Shown: positions 43,742 to 53,685 of the stretch, one piece after another
Layout of the letters: each line of letters opens with the position of its first letter
Position numbering within the stretch: position 1 is the stretch's first letter
NCBI RefSeq assembly: GCF_000374025.1
Contig: NZ_KB893190.1
Span: 35,617-99,616 of the forward strand
Source: Spirosoma panaciterrae DSM 21099
GTDB taxonomy: Bacteria > Bacteroidota > Bacteroidia > Cytophagales > Spirosomataceae
Length of the DNA stretch: 64,000 nucleotides
Direction of reading: 5' to 3'
The notes under the pieces: generated by a model
Databases searched by the model: none
The model's input: the letters and a program-made list of their open reading frames with translations, nothing else
Told to the model about the DNA's origin: nothing
Position numbers and translations under genes: made by a program

Positions 43742-44560
43742 TTAGTTGCCTGGTTTGGTCGTGTATTCCATAAATCGGTACACTTCCTGCCGAACCACAT
43801 CGAATGTTTGGGCGGTCTGACTTCGAAGTTGCTTATAGGCCGTGGCTGGCATAATGGGAGTAGGCGAATCAGCCTGAACCGGATTGGCTACATCGCTCAA
43901 ACTCTTGACAAACTGCGAGGTACTGAATTCATAGCCTTTTTCGCTCCCATTCGGAATCACCAGCGAGGCAAAATCCCAGGCCAGCAAATTCCCCCGTTTG
44001 ATGCGCTCTTCGCCCAACTTCTTTATTTGTTTGAGCACACTCTCGTAATCGGCTCCCGGTGTAAGACGCTTCATGCGTTCCACGATCATAAACTGGGTGT
44101 TGTCGGGAGCAAACGTAGGCGCGTAGGTTCCGTCGCTGATTTCCCAGATTTCCATTTTTACAACCGGAGCCGTGTTGCGATCCCGCTTTTGCAGGTCGGC
44201 CATTTTGGCCTGTACACTGTCGCCATAGATCCGGGCCATGGCTTCGGGCGAAGCCCCACGAATGGCCATTTCCTTCGAAATAATGCGCGTGACGTAATCG
44301 TATTCGGTCTGGTTGGGATTTGACGTAAACTGTTTGACGGTCATATACCAGCCTTCAAGCCGTCCTTCGTCAACAGCCGCCTGGTTGATCTTTTTCCACT
44401 CCCGCTCCACAGGAAGCGCATCCTGAATCGTGAGTCCCGGATTCAGTTTGTGATAGATCAGGTACATATACAGCTTTTGCGGAGGAGGTGTCTGGGCCAA
44501 CGTGCCCGATAGAAAAAAACAGCTAAGAACAGACAGCAGCAGGGTACGGTGGAGTGGCAT
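43742..44560 (-). CDS. Secreted hypothetical protein
   Basis: A 272-residue exported protein with a signal peptide (TLLLSVLSCFFLSGTLAQ). The mature part has two similar halves starting with YLIYHKLNPGLTIQDALPVEREWKKINQAAVDEGRLEGWYM and MIVERMKRLTPGADYESVLKQIKKLGEERIKRGNLLAWDF. This pattern is compatible with two ferredoxin-like (ABM/EthD-type) domains, but I cannot confirm the fold. No catalytic signature is visible. It stands alone upstream of the isochorismatase gene. Confidence 0.6.
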   Translation of the reverse strand: MPLHRTLLLSVLSCFFLSGTLAQTPPPQKLYMYLIYHKLNPGLTIQDALPVEREWKKINQAAVDEGRLEGWYMTVKQFTSNPNQTEYDYVTRIISKEMAIRGASPEAMARIYGDSVQAKMADLQKRDRNTAPVVKMEIWEISDGTYAPTFAPDNTQFMIVERMKRLTPGADYESVLKQIKKLGEERIKRGNLLAWDFASLVIPNGSEKGYEFSTSQFVKSLSDVANPVQADSPTPIMPATAYKQLRSQTAQTFDVVRQEVYRFMEYTTKPGN

Positions 44561-44781
44561 AAAGGACTGAATAAGTTAGTTTAAACCAAAAGACAGGAGT
44601 CGCCATGGGCTACCCAACCCATGTCTCGGCAATAGGTGTCTACACCTGATTTGACTCCCGAACCTCAGCCGCCAGAAGAGAACGCTCAACGGGTTGATTT
44701 GCATTTTATGGATAAAAAATAAAAATCGATTGGGGGATTTTCGGGCTGAACTTGTCTTTACCATACCAGACCCTCAACGCA

Positions 44782-45462
44782 ATGCCTGCTCCTGTGTTTG
44801 CTATTCTCCGACCAATGGGACCCGATTCTGATGGACAAGTACCACTCGTCAGGAGTCAGGCCGACGCGCCGAATCCAATGCCCAACGACGGTGAATTATT
44901 TATCCGTAATGCATTCAACGATGATCCTCGACTCGGGTGCGAGCTACTCTTCAGGCAGTATTTTGCTCCGTTATGCAGCCATGTGGTTCGGTATGTCTAT
45001 AACCGGCAACTTGCTGAGGATCTGGTAGCTGATTTGTTCTACACGTTTTATACAAAAGAGCTGTATAAACAGGTCACGGGTTCTTACCGCGCTTACCTCT
45101 ACCAGGCAGCCCGTAACCGTGCCTACAACAGCCTTCGCTGGGAATTAGGGCGACAGGAAGTTCTTCCCGATCATCTCGATCATCCCGACCTCGACACCAC
45201 CCAGCCCGATCGGTTGCTTCAACAGGATGAACTGTATCGGGCCCTGGAGCACGCGGTTCAGCAACTTCCGGCACAACGCCAGCGGGTATTTCTGCTGAGC
45301 CGTTTTGAGGGTAAATCGTACAAGGAAATCGCCCAGGAAATGGGTATTTCACCGAAAACCGTTGAAAATCATCTTCTACGGGCAACCTCTACGGTACGGC
45401 AACTACTTCGTAATCAGCGATTGATTAGCTGGAGCCTCCTGCTGATTACCCTCCTGTTCTGA
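44782..45462 (+). CDS. FecI-like RNA polymerase sigma-70 factor
   Basis: A protein of about 226 residues of the Bacteroidetes ECF group that accompanies SusC/SusD loci. Region 2 is seen as LLFRQYFAPLCSHVVRYVYNRQLAEDLVADLFYTFY, and region 4 as LPAQRQRVFLLSRFEGKSYKEIAQEMGISPKTVENHLLRATSTVRQLL. A hydrophobic C-terminal tail (SWSLLLITLLF) is common in this group. Start: the ATG at 44782, because the upstream in-frame TTG would add ten unconserved residues. FecR follows after 24 bases. It should activate the SusC/SusD genes when the transporter signals through FecR. Confidence 0.92.
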   Translation: MPAPVFAILRPMGPDSDGQVPLVRSQADAPNPMPNDGELFIRNAFNDDPRLGCELLFRQYFAPLCSHVVRYVYNRQLAEDLVADLFYTFYTKELYKQVTGSYRAYLYQAARNRAYNSLRWELGRQEVLPDHLDHPDLDTTQPDRLLQQDELYRALEHAVQQLPAQRQRVFLLSRFEGKSYKEIAQEMGISPKTVENHLLRATSTVRQLLRNQRLISWSLLLITLLF

Positions 45463-45486
45463 CACTCAACGAACTAGCTACCTGGT

Positions 45487-46506
45487 ATGCAACCTTCTAA
45501 AGAATTGATTTTTACCTACTTTGCCGGGCAGGCAACATCGGTTCAGCAAAAAGCGATTGGTGAATGGCTCGCCCAGTCGGGTAGCCGGGAACTGTACTTC
45601 CAATGGCTCGATGAATGGGAACGGAGCTTTCCGCAGTATACACCCGATGTGGCGCACCATCTGGAAGGGTTCCGGCAACGGCTCGATTCGCCTTCCGAGA
45701 TTCATGCGCCCCCGCTGTGGCCAATTGAAACAACCAGGCAACACCTGTGGCGGCCGGGTAGGTGGGTGGCAGCCGCTTCAGTCGGGCTGGCTTTGCTGGC
45801 GGGCGGATGGGTATTCCGAAATGCCCTGTTTTACCGAACGATTGTTACAAATCGGTACCAGTTGCGCTCCCTGGAACTGCCCGATGGGTCAACGGTAGCC
45901 CTCAATAGTAATTCGAACTTACGGATACCCCGGCTGGGCTATGGCTGGCTCTCCCGGAATGTATTGCTGACGGGCGATGCTGTATTTTCGGTAAAGCATT
46001 TACCGGATGACCAGCCGTTTGTGGTACAGGCTCTGGATGGATTGGCTGTTGAGGTTCTGGGAACAGAATTTTCGGTACGAAGTCGAACGGACCAGGCTGA
46101 AGTGGTGCTCAAACGAGGGAAGGTCAACCTGCATTATACAGTGGCAGACCAGCCTGAGCAACAACTGCTTATGAAACCCGGCGATCGGGTTACGCTGGAC
46201 GGCCGGGGCGCTTTGCGAAGACATATTCAGGCCGATACCACGCAATTTGCGGAATGGCGCTATCGACTGTTCAGCTTCAACAATACCCCATTGCGTGATG
46301 TGGCCCATCAGATTCAGACCGTGTTTGGGGTAACCGTTCAACTTACCGATCCGGCGCTGGCCCGTCGAACCCTTACCGGAACCATCCGGGCCGGGTCGTC
46401 CGACGAACTAGCCGAGGCCCTGGCTGAGTTGCTGGGACTGCGTGTCAGCCACCGCGACCAGAAACTTGTTTTTTCCACTGCTTCCGAAACCCAGCTTACT
46501 CAATGA
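45487..46506 (+). CDS. FecR-family anti-sigma factor
   Basis: A 339-residue transmembrane regulator. The cytoplasmic N-terminal region of about 90 residues should bind the sigma factor. A membrane span (VAAASVGLALLAGGWVF) lies near residue 95. The periplasmic FecR domain follows (YQLRSLELPDGSTVALNSNSNLRIPRLGYGWLSRNVLLTGDAVFSV; VEVLGTEFSVRSRTDQAEVVLKRGKVNL), then a DUF4974-like C-terminal domain (YRLFSFNNTPLRDVAHQIQTVFGVTVQL). It receives the signal from the transporter's STN domain. Its stop codon overlaps the SusC start (ATGA), so the two are translationally coupled. Confidence 0.94.
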   Translation: MQPSKELIFTYFAGQATSVQQKAIGEWLAQSGSRELYFQWLDEWERSFPQYTPDVAHHLEGFRQRLDSPSEIHAPPLWPIETTRQHLWRPGRWVAAASVGLALLAGGWVFRNALFYRTIVTNRYQLRSLELPDGSTVALNSNSNLRIPRLGYGWLSRNVLLTGDAVFSVKHLPDDQPFVVQALDGLAVEVLGTEFSVRSRTDQAEVVLKRGKVNLHYTVADQPEQQLLMKPGDRVTLDGRGALRRHIQADTTQFAEWRYRLFSFNNTPLRDVAHQIQTVFGVTVQLTDPALARRTLTGTIRAGSSDELAEALAELLGLRVSHRDQKLVFSTASETQLTQ

Positions 46507-49500
46507 CAAAATCACTACCGTTTGCGCTGATCACCGGTTGGTTGCTCAGTGTTGGTTATGGGCATACCATAGCCCAAACCCTTGCTTATGCCCGCACGAA
46601 CCAGCAGATCGATAATGGGCAGCCGACGAAGGGGAAAGAGGTCAGCGTGGCCAATCAGTCGCTCCGACAGACGCTCCTCCAGTTGAAAGACCATTATGGC
46701 GTCGATATCCTTTTCGAAGAGTCGGTGGTGGCCAGGCACTTCAGTCCACTGGAATCGCTCAATCTGGGCAGCCGACTCGAAACTAATCTGAATGCCCTGC
46801 TGAAACCCGTTGGCCTTCGGTTTAAGAAACTACGTTCAGGGGCTTACCTGATTTTGCCGCCGAAAAACACGGACCGGGTCATCATCCGTACTCCCGAAGC
46901 CGCTACGACCACGACAACGGCGGGCCCTGTTCAGCTATCCGGATTGGCCAATCTGGCCGTTGCTCAAATGACCGAACTTAATCAGACTGATAGTCGGGTG
47001 AGTGGGCGGGTCACCAGCGAAACGGGTGAAGCCCTGCCAGGTGTCAGTGTGGTGGTGAAAGGGTCACCTCGAGGTACCACCACCGACGCGCAGGGGCGAT
47101 ACAGCCTGACCGTGACCAATGACAGGGTAATTCTGGTCTTCAGTTTTGTTGGGTATACCAGCCAGGAGCGGGAAGTGCGGAATCAATCAACGATCGATGT
47201 ACAACTGGTTCCCGATACTAAATCACTGAATGAAGTAGTCGTTGTGGGGTATGGTCAGGTGAAAAAGAGCGACCTGACGGGAGCCGTCTCAACCGTTCCG
47301 GTGGATGAGATTCGTAAAGTAGCCGTTACATCGCTCGATCAGGCCATTCAGGGCCGGGCAGCCGGGGTACAGATTACCCAGAACTCGGGTGCGCCGGGCA
47401 GCAGCACCAGCATACGAATCCGGGGAGGCAACTCCATTCAGGGCGACAACGAACCGTTATATGTGATCGATGGCATTCCCTTTAAGAACGACGGAGCCGG
47501 AAGCGGTTCGAGTTTCAATGTGCTCAGTACGCTTAATCCCAGCGACATCGAATCCATTTCTGTGCTGAAAGACGCTTCCTCAACGGCTATCTACGGATCC
47601 AGGGGAGCCAATGGGGTCGTTATCATTACAACGAAACGGGGAAAAGCCGGGAAGTCCACCATTAATCTGGATGTATACTATGGTATTCAGAATGTTCGGC
47701 GGAAGTATCCGGTTTTGAATGCACGAGAATATGCCCAGTTTGTGAATGATGCCAATACCAACGAAGGACGGCCCGCTGTATATACACAGGCTCAGGTCGA
47801 TGCCTTTGGTGAAGGTACCGACTGGCAGGATCAGATTTTCCGGCAGGCTCCGATGGCCAATTACCAGCTCTCGATGAGCGGGGGCGACGATCGTACGCAA
47901 TATGCCATATCGGGTGGGTATTTCAAACAGAACGGGATTGTGGTCAACTCCGATTTTGAACGGTATTCATTTCGGGTTAATCTGGACCGTAAGCTAACCG
48001 AAAAAATCAAGATCGGTAACAGCCTGACGGTTAGCCGTACCGTAACGAATCAATCCCGCACCGATGGCGATCTGGGCAGTGCCGGACTGGTAACGATGGC
48101 CGCGCTGCAATTTCCGCCCATTTTACCCGTTCGGGGTGCCGATGGTAATTACCTGATTACGGACCCTGCTCTTGCTTTTACCGCCGACAATCCGGTGGCT
48201 CTGGCAAACGACAGTAAAAACCGGAATACGGCAAACCGGGTGTTTGGAAGCGTATTTGGCGACTATCAGATTATCAATGGGCTAAATCTGCGGGTGTCGC
48301 TGGGGCTTGATGGAATCTTGCAGAAGCAGGACGCCTATTTGCCCCGGTCGGTGTCGAGCGGACTGGCGCAGGGGGGAGCCGCTTCGATCTTCAACGGCCA
48401 ATCCATGACCTGGTTGAATGAAAATCTGCTAACCTATACCCGTACGTTTAACACCGTGCACAACCTGACGGCGCTGCTGGGGTATACCCAACAGGCCAGC
48501 CGGACGGAGACGAGCACAGCGGCCGCCCGTAACTTCGTGAATGATAACCTGGGGTCGAGTAATCTGGGTTCGGGGTCGGTACCCTTGACGCCCAGTTCGG
48601 GCGTCGGTACCTGGGGGCTGCAATCGTATCTGGCCCGGATCAACTATGGGTATAAGGATAAGTATCTGCTCACGGCCTCCTTTCGGGCGGATGGATCGTC
48701 CCGGTTCGGTACCAACAAGCAGTATGGGTATTTCCCCTCGGCGGCTTTAGCCTGGCGTGTTTCCGAAGAGCCATTCCTGAAACGTGTTTCAGCTATCAGT
48801 GATCTTAAGTTGCGGGCCACCTACGGCTCAACGGGTAATCAGGATGGTATCGGTAACTACCCGGCCTATTCGCTGCTGGGAACCCAGAACTATGTGTTTG
48901 GGAATGCGGTCTCAACAGGCCTGGGTCCTGGTCAGATCGCCAACCCCGATTTATCCTGGGAAACAACTACCCAGGCCGACATGGGTCTTGATCTTGGGTT
49001 GCTGAACAATCGGATCACCTTAACCGCCGATTTCTATGTGAAACGGACAAAGGATCTGCTGCTGAACGTGACCATACCCAGCACATCGGGTTTTTCGAGT
49101 GCGATCAAAAACCTGGGGAAGGTCGAAAATAAAGGCATTGAACTGAGTCTGTCGTCCTACAATCTTGACGGGGCCTTCAAATGGCGGACCGATTTGAACT
49201 TCTCCCTCAATCGCAACAAAGTACTGGACATTGGTGGAGTGCCCCAGATTTTTGCCGGACAGGTGGCGAATATCGGACAGAACCTCAACTCGGGAATTAT
49301 CCGGGTCGGCGAGCCGCTGGGAACCTTCTTCGGCTATGTGACCAACGGATTGTACCAGACCACCGATGAACTGGCTGCGCTAAGTGACCCGCAGGCGCGT
49401 AAACCCGGCGACCGCAAATACCTGGATCTGAACGGCGATAAAAAAATCGACGATAATGACCGGACGATCATCGGACGGGCGCAACCCAAATTTATTGGTG

Positions 49501-49979
49501 GGATCAGCAATACGTTTTCGTACAAAGGGCTGGAGCTAACGGCATTTTTTCAGGGCGTTTATGGCAATAACATTCTCAATGCCAATCGGTATGAACTGGA
49601 GTATCTGAACGCAACATCCAACCAGGACCGTGACATGCTGAATCGGTGGACCCCAGCCAACACGAATACCGACATTCCAAGAGCCTCCACAACCCGACCG
49701 GCCAACCGCGTGTCGACCCGGCAAATCGAAGATGGCTCGTACCTGCGGCTGAAAAATATACAACTGGCGTATAACCTGCCGAATGCCGTAGTGAAGTCGA
49801 TGAAAATTCAGTCGTTGCGCGTATACGTGACCGCTCAGAACTACCTGACCTGGACTAATTACTCGGGCTATGATCCCGAAGTAAACCGATTTGGGCAGGA
49901 TAGCCGCAGCCAGGGATTTGACTACGCCAGCTACCCGGCTGCCAAAACGATTCTGTTTGGATTAAATGTCGGTTTCTAA
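46503..49979 (+). CDS. SusC/RagA-family TonB-linked outer-membrane transporter with STN domain
   Basis: A 1158-residue TonB-dependent transporter. Signal peptide ends near residue 25. Residues about 48-115 are an STN domain (NQSLRQTLLQLKDHYGVDILFEESVV), the part that signals to FecR. A carboxypeptidase-regulatory-like domain follows (VSGRVTSETGEALPGVSVVVKGSPRGTTTDAQGRYSLTV), then the plug with EVVVVGYGQVKKSDLTGAV near residue 242. The remaining residues form the 22-strand barrel. SusC transporters import oligosaccharides or other large nutrients with a SusD lid. The STN domain is present in only some SusC proteins and fits the upstream sigma/anti-sigma genes. Confidence 0.95.
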   Translation: MTKSLPFALITGWLLSVGYGHTIAQTLAYARTNQQIDNGQPTKGKEVSVANQSLRQTLLQLKDHYGVDILFEESVVARHFSPLESLNLGSRLETNLNALLKPVGLRFKKLRSGAYLILPPKNTDRVIIRTPEAATTTTTAGPVQLSGLANLAVAQMTELNQTDSRVSGRVTSETGEALPGVSVVVKGSPRGTTTDAQGRYSLTVTNDRVILVFSFVGYTSQEREVRNQSTIDVQLVPDTKSLNEVVVVGYGQVKKSDLTGAVSTVPVDEIRKVAVTSLDQAIQGRAAGVQITQNSGAPGSSTSIRIRGGNSIQGDNEPLYVIDGIPFKNDGAGSGSSFNVLSTLNPSDIESISVLKDASSTAIYGSRGANGVVIITTKRGKAGKSTINLDVYYGIQNVRRKYPVLNAREYAQFVNDANTNEGRPAVYTQAQVDAFGEGTDWQDQIFRQAPMANYQLSMSGGDDRTQYAISGGYFKQNGIVVNSDFERYSFRVNLDRKLTEKIKIGNSLTVSRTVTNQSRTDGDLGSAGLVTMAALQFPPILPVRGADGNYLITDPALAFTADNPVALANDSKNRNTANRVFGSVFGDYQIINGLNLRVSLGLDGILQKQDAYLPRSVSSGLAQGGAASIFNGQSMTWLNENLLTYTRTFNTVHNLTALLGYTQQASRTETSTAAARNFVNDNLGSSNLGSGSVPLTPSSGVGTWGLQSYLARINYGYKDKYLLTASFRADGSSRFGTNKQYGYFPSAALAWRVSEEPFLKRVSAISDLKLRATYGSTGNQDGIGNYPAYSLLGTQNYVFGNAVSTGLGPGQIANPDLSWETTTQADMGLDLGLLNNRITLTADFYVKRTKDLLLNVTIPSTSGFSSAIKNLGKVENKGIELSLSSYNLDGAFKWRTDLNFSLNRNKVLDIGGVPQIFAGQVANIGQNLNSGIIRVGEPLGTFFGYVTNGLYQTTDELAALSDPQARKPGDRKYLDLNGDKKIDDNDRTIIGRAQPKFIGGISNTFSYKGLELTAFFQGVYGNNILNANRYELEYLNATSNQDRDMLNRWTPANTNTDIPRASTTRPANRVSTRQIEDGSYLRLKNIQLAYNLPNAVVKSMKIQSLRVYVTAQNYLTWTNYSGYDPEVNRFGQDSRSQGFDYASYPAAKTILFGLNVGF

Positions 49980-49997
49980 TCAAAACATCTTACAAGT

Positions 49998-51470
49998 ATG
50001 AACTTATCGACAAAATGGATGGCGAGTTGCTGGCGAAAACGTTCGCACTTTCTCGCTTTCGTTCTTCCGCTCATTACCTTAACTGCCTGTGAAGTGCTGG
50101 ACCAGAAGCCTGAATCGAGCTTTACCCCCACCAATTTTTATAAAAATGCAGACGATGCCAAAGCGGCCGTCAGTGCGGTATATGACCCTCTGAACAACGC
50201 CAATATGTACGCGCAGGTCATGTGGATCTTACAGGATCAGGCCACCGACGATGCCGAATGGGGTAACGGGCGATCGACCGCCAATCAGCCGAAGAATGAC
50301 CTGGACAAGTTTACATTTACCCCGGCAACCGCTACGTTTCAGTCGATCTGGTCAACGGTGTATCAGGCCATAAACCGGGCCAATGCCGTTATTGGTCGGG
50401 TGCCTGCGATTGCCATGGACGAAACCACAAAGGCTCGTTTCATTGCGGAGGCCAAGTTCATGCGGGGTTTCTATTATTTTACCCTGGTCCGTTTGTTTGG
50501 CGGGGTGCCCTTGATTACCACCGAAACTACCTCGCTGGACAATCTCAACGTAGCGAGAGCCTCCGTCGATGAAGTGTATACCCTGATTGTACAGGATTTT
50601 ACAGAGGCCGAGAATATCCTTCCGACAACCTATTCGACGGCCGATAAAGGACGGGCTACAAAAGGGGCTGCCAAGGCGTTTCTGGCGAAAGTATATCTGA
50701 CCCGTCAGGAATGGGCCAAAGCATCGGCCAAAGCGAAGGAAGTGATCGACCTGGGTACCTATGATTTATGGGCCAACTTTGCCGATGCGTTTCTGATTGC
50801 CAACAAGAACGGGAAGGAAGCCGTCTTTGAAATGCAGGCGCTGAGTGGCGGATTCAACGAAGGAAGCTGGATGCAGGGGTACATGCGGCCCAATTTTGAT
50901 CGGGTGAACGGGGTGGCTGGATTTGGTGACGATCCACCAACGGAGAACCTCTATAAGACCTACCGGGCCGACGATAAACGCCGAAACGTGACGCTAAAAC
51001 TCTATTCGGCTACCACAACGCCAGCGGCTCCTTCCAGCGTATTGTTTCCCTGTTATGTGTACAAATACCTTGATCCCTCGGCTACGGCCAATGGGGATGG
51101 AGGGAACAATTATCCCATCATCCGGTATCCCGATGTGCTGCTGATGTATGCCGAAGCCCTAAACGAACAGGGCCCCAATAATGCTGATGCCTACGCCCAT
51201 GTCAATCGGATTCGGAACCGGGCCGGTTTGCCCAATCTAACGGCCAACCTGAGTCAGGCGCAGTTTCGCGACAGTGTGCTGCTCGAACGACGGCTGGAAT
51301 TAGCCTTTGAAGGGCATCGCTGGTATGATCTGGTGCGTACCAAACGGCTCATTGCTGCTATGAAAGCCCAGAATCCCAGCATCCTGGTCGATGAACATCA
51401 TTATTTGTACCCCATTCCGCAAACCGAACGCGACGTGAACCCTCAATTAACCCAAAATCCAGGCTATTAA
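49998..51470 (+). CDS. SusD/RagB-family nutrient-binding lipoprotein
   Basis: A 490-residue outer-membrane lipoprotein that caps the SusC transporter and binds the nutrient. The signal peptide has a lipobox (LTAC) followed by EVLDQKPESSFTPTNFYKNADDAKAAVSAVYDPLNN, a typical RagB/SusD N-terminus. TPR-like helices follow (FIAEAKFMRGFYYFTLVRLFGGVPLIT), and the C-terminal signature YPDVLLMYAEALNEQGPNNADAYAHVNRIRNRAGLP ... ERRLELAFEGHRWYDLVRTKR is intact. It lies 18 bases after SusC. The substrate cannot be deduced; no glycoside hydrolase is adjacent. Confidence 0.95.
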   Translation: MNLSTKWMASCWRKRSHFLAFVLPLITLTACEVLDQKPESSFTPTNFYKNADDAKAAVSAVYDPLNNANMYAQVMWILQDQATDDAEWGNGRSTANQPKNDLDKFTFTPATATFQSIWSTVYQAINRANAVIGRVPAIAMDETTKARFIAEAKFMRGFYYFTLVRLFGGVPLITTETTSLDNLNVARASVDEVYTLIVQDFTEAENILPTTYSTADKGRATKGAAKAFLAKVYLTRQEWAKASAKAKEVIDLGTYDLWANFADAFLIANKNGKEAVFEMQALSGGFNEGSWMQGYMRPNFDRVNGVAGFGDDPPTENLYKTYRADDKRRNVTLKLYSATTTPAAPSSVLFPCYVYKYLDPSATANGDGGNNYPIIRYPDVLLMYAEALNEQGPNNADAYAHVNRIRNRAGLPNLTANLSQAQFRDSVLLERRLELAFEGHRWYDLVRTKRLIAAMKAQNPSILVDEHHYLYPIPQTERDVNPQLTQNPGY

Positions 51471-51478
51471 ATAGGGTA

Positions 51479-51586
51479 GTCAAGTGTGGTCAAGATTGGT
51501 CAGGTATGTCAAGAATGGCATTTATTGTAACCTACCACTTCCTGGTTATACTTGACTATTACTGACCCTACCTGGCCATGTCTGAC
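51479..51586. repeat. Long imperfect inverted repeat after susD (GTCAGGTAT family)
   Basis: Arms of about 35 bases (51479-51513 and 51551-51586) are built from GTCAAG/GTCAGG units. The block GTCAGGTATGTCAAG at 51499-51513 almost equals one in the repeat at 14208. It occupies most of the gap before the oxidoreductase gene and may partly end transcription after susD. Confidence 0.55.
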
Positions 51587-51659
51587 GCATTGTTACAGGT
51601 AGGGTAGCCTGATAAGTTACTTTGGGGTATAGGTATCTGCCAATTTGTTTCCATTCCTT

Positions 51660-53660
51660 ATGAAAAAACTCCTTCTACTGGTAATCTGTTTTTCTGTCTT
51701 TCATTCGAAACTCGATGCTCAATCCACACCCGTAACCGTCGATGTGTGCGTATACGGCGGTTCATCGGCAGGGGTTATGGCCGCTTACACAGCTAAAAAA
51801 ATGGGCAAATCGGTGATCCTGATCGAGCCCGGCCGACATTTGGGAGGGCTGACATCCGGGGGGTTAGGGTACACCGACATTGGTAATAAATTTGCCATTT
51901 CGGGTATTGCCCGTGATTATTACCGCCGTATTGGCAAACATTACGGAAAATTTGAGCAGTGGATTTTTGAGCCGCACGTAGCTGAAAACTTGTTTAAGGA
52001 ATACATCAAACGGGCCGATGTAACTGTGCTCTACAACCACCGCCTGGCGTCGGCCAAAAAACAGGGCGATCGGATTCAAAGCATCACCATCGAGCCATCG
52101 ACGGGTGGGGGAGGAAACCGGGTGATCAATGCGAAAATGTTTCTGGATTGCACCTATGAAGGTGATCTGATGGCGAAAGCGGGCGTTAGCTATACCGTTG
52201 GGCGGGAAGATAACAAGACCTACAACGAAACCTACAACGGCGTTCAACTGCTGGATAAACACCAGTTTGCCGATGGTGTGGACCCGTACAAAGTTCCCGG
52301 AAAACCAGAGAGCGGATTGCTGTGGGGCATTAGTCCGGCTCAATTGCAGCCCATGGGCAGTGGTAACAAACAGGTACAGACGTATAACTTCCGCATTTGC
52401 CTCACCAGCGACCAGGCCAATATGATCCCCATTACAAAGCCGGAGGGATACGATTCAACCCGATATGAACTTCTGTTGCGGGCCATCGACAAAAATCCGA
52501 AGCTGGCCTTCAATACGATTCTGAAGCCCGACTGGATGCCCAATCATAAAACCGATATCAACAACAACGGCCCGTTTTCGACCGATATGATCGGGATGAA
52601 CTACGAGTATCCCGAAGGGAGTTATGCCCGTCGGGCGGAGATTCAGAAGCAACATGAACTGTATAACAAAGGGCTGCTGTATTTTATTGGGCATGACCCC
52701 CGGATGCGAAAGGATATACAGGCCGAAATGCTCAAACTGGGGTATCCAAAAGATGAATACACCGACACGGGTAACTGGTCGACCCAGATGTATGTTCGCG
52801 AAGCCCGGCGGATGGTAGGTGAGTATGTCATGACTCAGGCCAATTGCCAGGGGCGCGAAGTGGTGCCGGATGGCGTAGGCATGGCTGCCTATACCATGGA
52901 CTCGCATAATTGCCAGCGAATTGTCATCGAAAAAAACGGGGTGAAAATGGTGAAGAACGAGGGCGATGTACAGGTGGGTGGCTTCCCGCCTTATCCGATT
53001 GCTTACCGTTGTCTGATCCCCAAAGCGGCCGAATGTAAAAACCTGCTGGTGCCGGTTTGTCTGTCGGCCAGTCATATCGCCTACGGATCGATTCGGATGG
53101 AGCCCGTTTTCATGGTCTTGGCGCAATCGTCGGCCATTGCCGCCAGCATGGCCATCGATGGCAACACATCGGTACAGGCTATTGACGTGAAGAAATTGCA
53201 GCAACTGCTTAAAGCTAATCCGCTGGCCGATGGCAGTACGCCCGAAATTCTGGTCGATAATGATGATGCCGCCCATGTGACTCATACGGGCGAATGGAAG
53301 CGCGACAATAAAGGAGCTTACGGACTTAGTTATTTTTCGACAACTGCCGACGGGGCCGTGAAAAGCATGCGCTTTACGCCCGAAGTAACGAAAGCGGGTA
53401 CGTATCAGGTGTATCTGTATTTTCCGAAAGTGGCGGGTGCGTCGGCCAATACACACATTACCGTTTCGGATGGCAAACAACCCAAAGCAGTCACCATCCG
53501 GGAAGCCGATATTCGGGTAGAAGGACAGACCGCAGGTGAGTGGGTGTCATTGGGAGCGTATTCGTTATCGCCCGGTCAGAAAAACTATGTCGAAGTATCC
53601 ACACAGGGAGCAGATGGGGTCATCGTAGCGGATGCCGTGCTGTTTGTGCCCAACAAGTAA
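51660..53660 (+). CDS. Secreted FAD-dependent oxidoreductase (xanthan lyase/golvesin-associated type)
   Basis: A 666-residue exported flavoprotein. A signal peptide (LLLLVICFSVFHSKLDAQ) is followed by a GR2-type FAD-binding motif (VDVCVYGGSSAGVMAAYTAKKMGKSVILIEPGRHLGG). The FAD_oxidored family pattern includes FLDCTYEGDLMAKAGVSYTVGRE, AYTMDSHNCQR and RMEPVFMVLAQSSAIAASMAI. The last 130 residues (THTGEWKRDNKGAYGLSYFSTTADG ... YVEVSTQGADGVIVADAVLFVP) resemble the beta-sandwich golvesin C-terminal domain. The substrate is unknown. As the last gene of the SusC/SusD stretch it probably acts on the same nutrient. Confidence 0.88.
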   Translation: MKKLLLLVICFSVFHSKLDAQSTPVTVDVCVYGGSSAGVMAAYTAKKMGKSVILIEPGRHLGGLTSGGLGYTDIGNKFAISGIARDYYRRIGKHYGKFEQWIFEPHVAENLFKEYIKRADVTVLYNHRLASAKKQGDRIQSITIEPSTGGGGNRVINAKMFLDCTYEGDLMAKAGVSYTVGREDNKTYNETYNGVQLLDKHQFADGVDPYKVPGKPESGLLWGISPAQLQPMGSGNKQVQTYNFRICLTSDQANMIPITKPEGYDSTRYELLLRAIDKNPKLAFNTILKPDWMPNHKTDINNNGPFSTDMIGMNYEYPEGSYARRAEIQKQHELYNKGLLYFIGHDPRMRKDIQAEMLKLGYPKDEYTDTGNWSTQMYVREARRMVGEYVMTQANCQGREVVPDGVGMAAYTMDSHNCQRIVIEKNGVKMVKNEGDVQVGGFPPYPIAYRCLIPKAAECKNLLVPVCLSASHIAYGSIRMEPVFMVLAQSSAIAASMAIDGNTSVQAIDVKKLQQLLKANPLADGSTPEILVDNDDAAHVTHTGEWKRDNKGAYGLSYFSTTADGAVKSMRFTPEVTKAGTYQVYLYFPKVAGASANTHITVSDGKQPKAVTIREADIRVEGQTAGEWVSLGAYSLSPGQKNYVEVSTQGADGVIVADAVLFVPNK

Positions 53661-53685
53661 GCCGTTAGAAGATAGGTTGGTATCG

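Noticed and set aside
52455..53480. 341-codon antisense frame in the FAD oxidoreductase gene
   Set aside because: The product is rich in H, R and G with no domain signature; the sense strand has clear FAD motifs.
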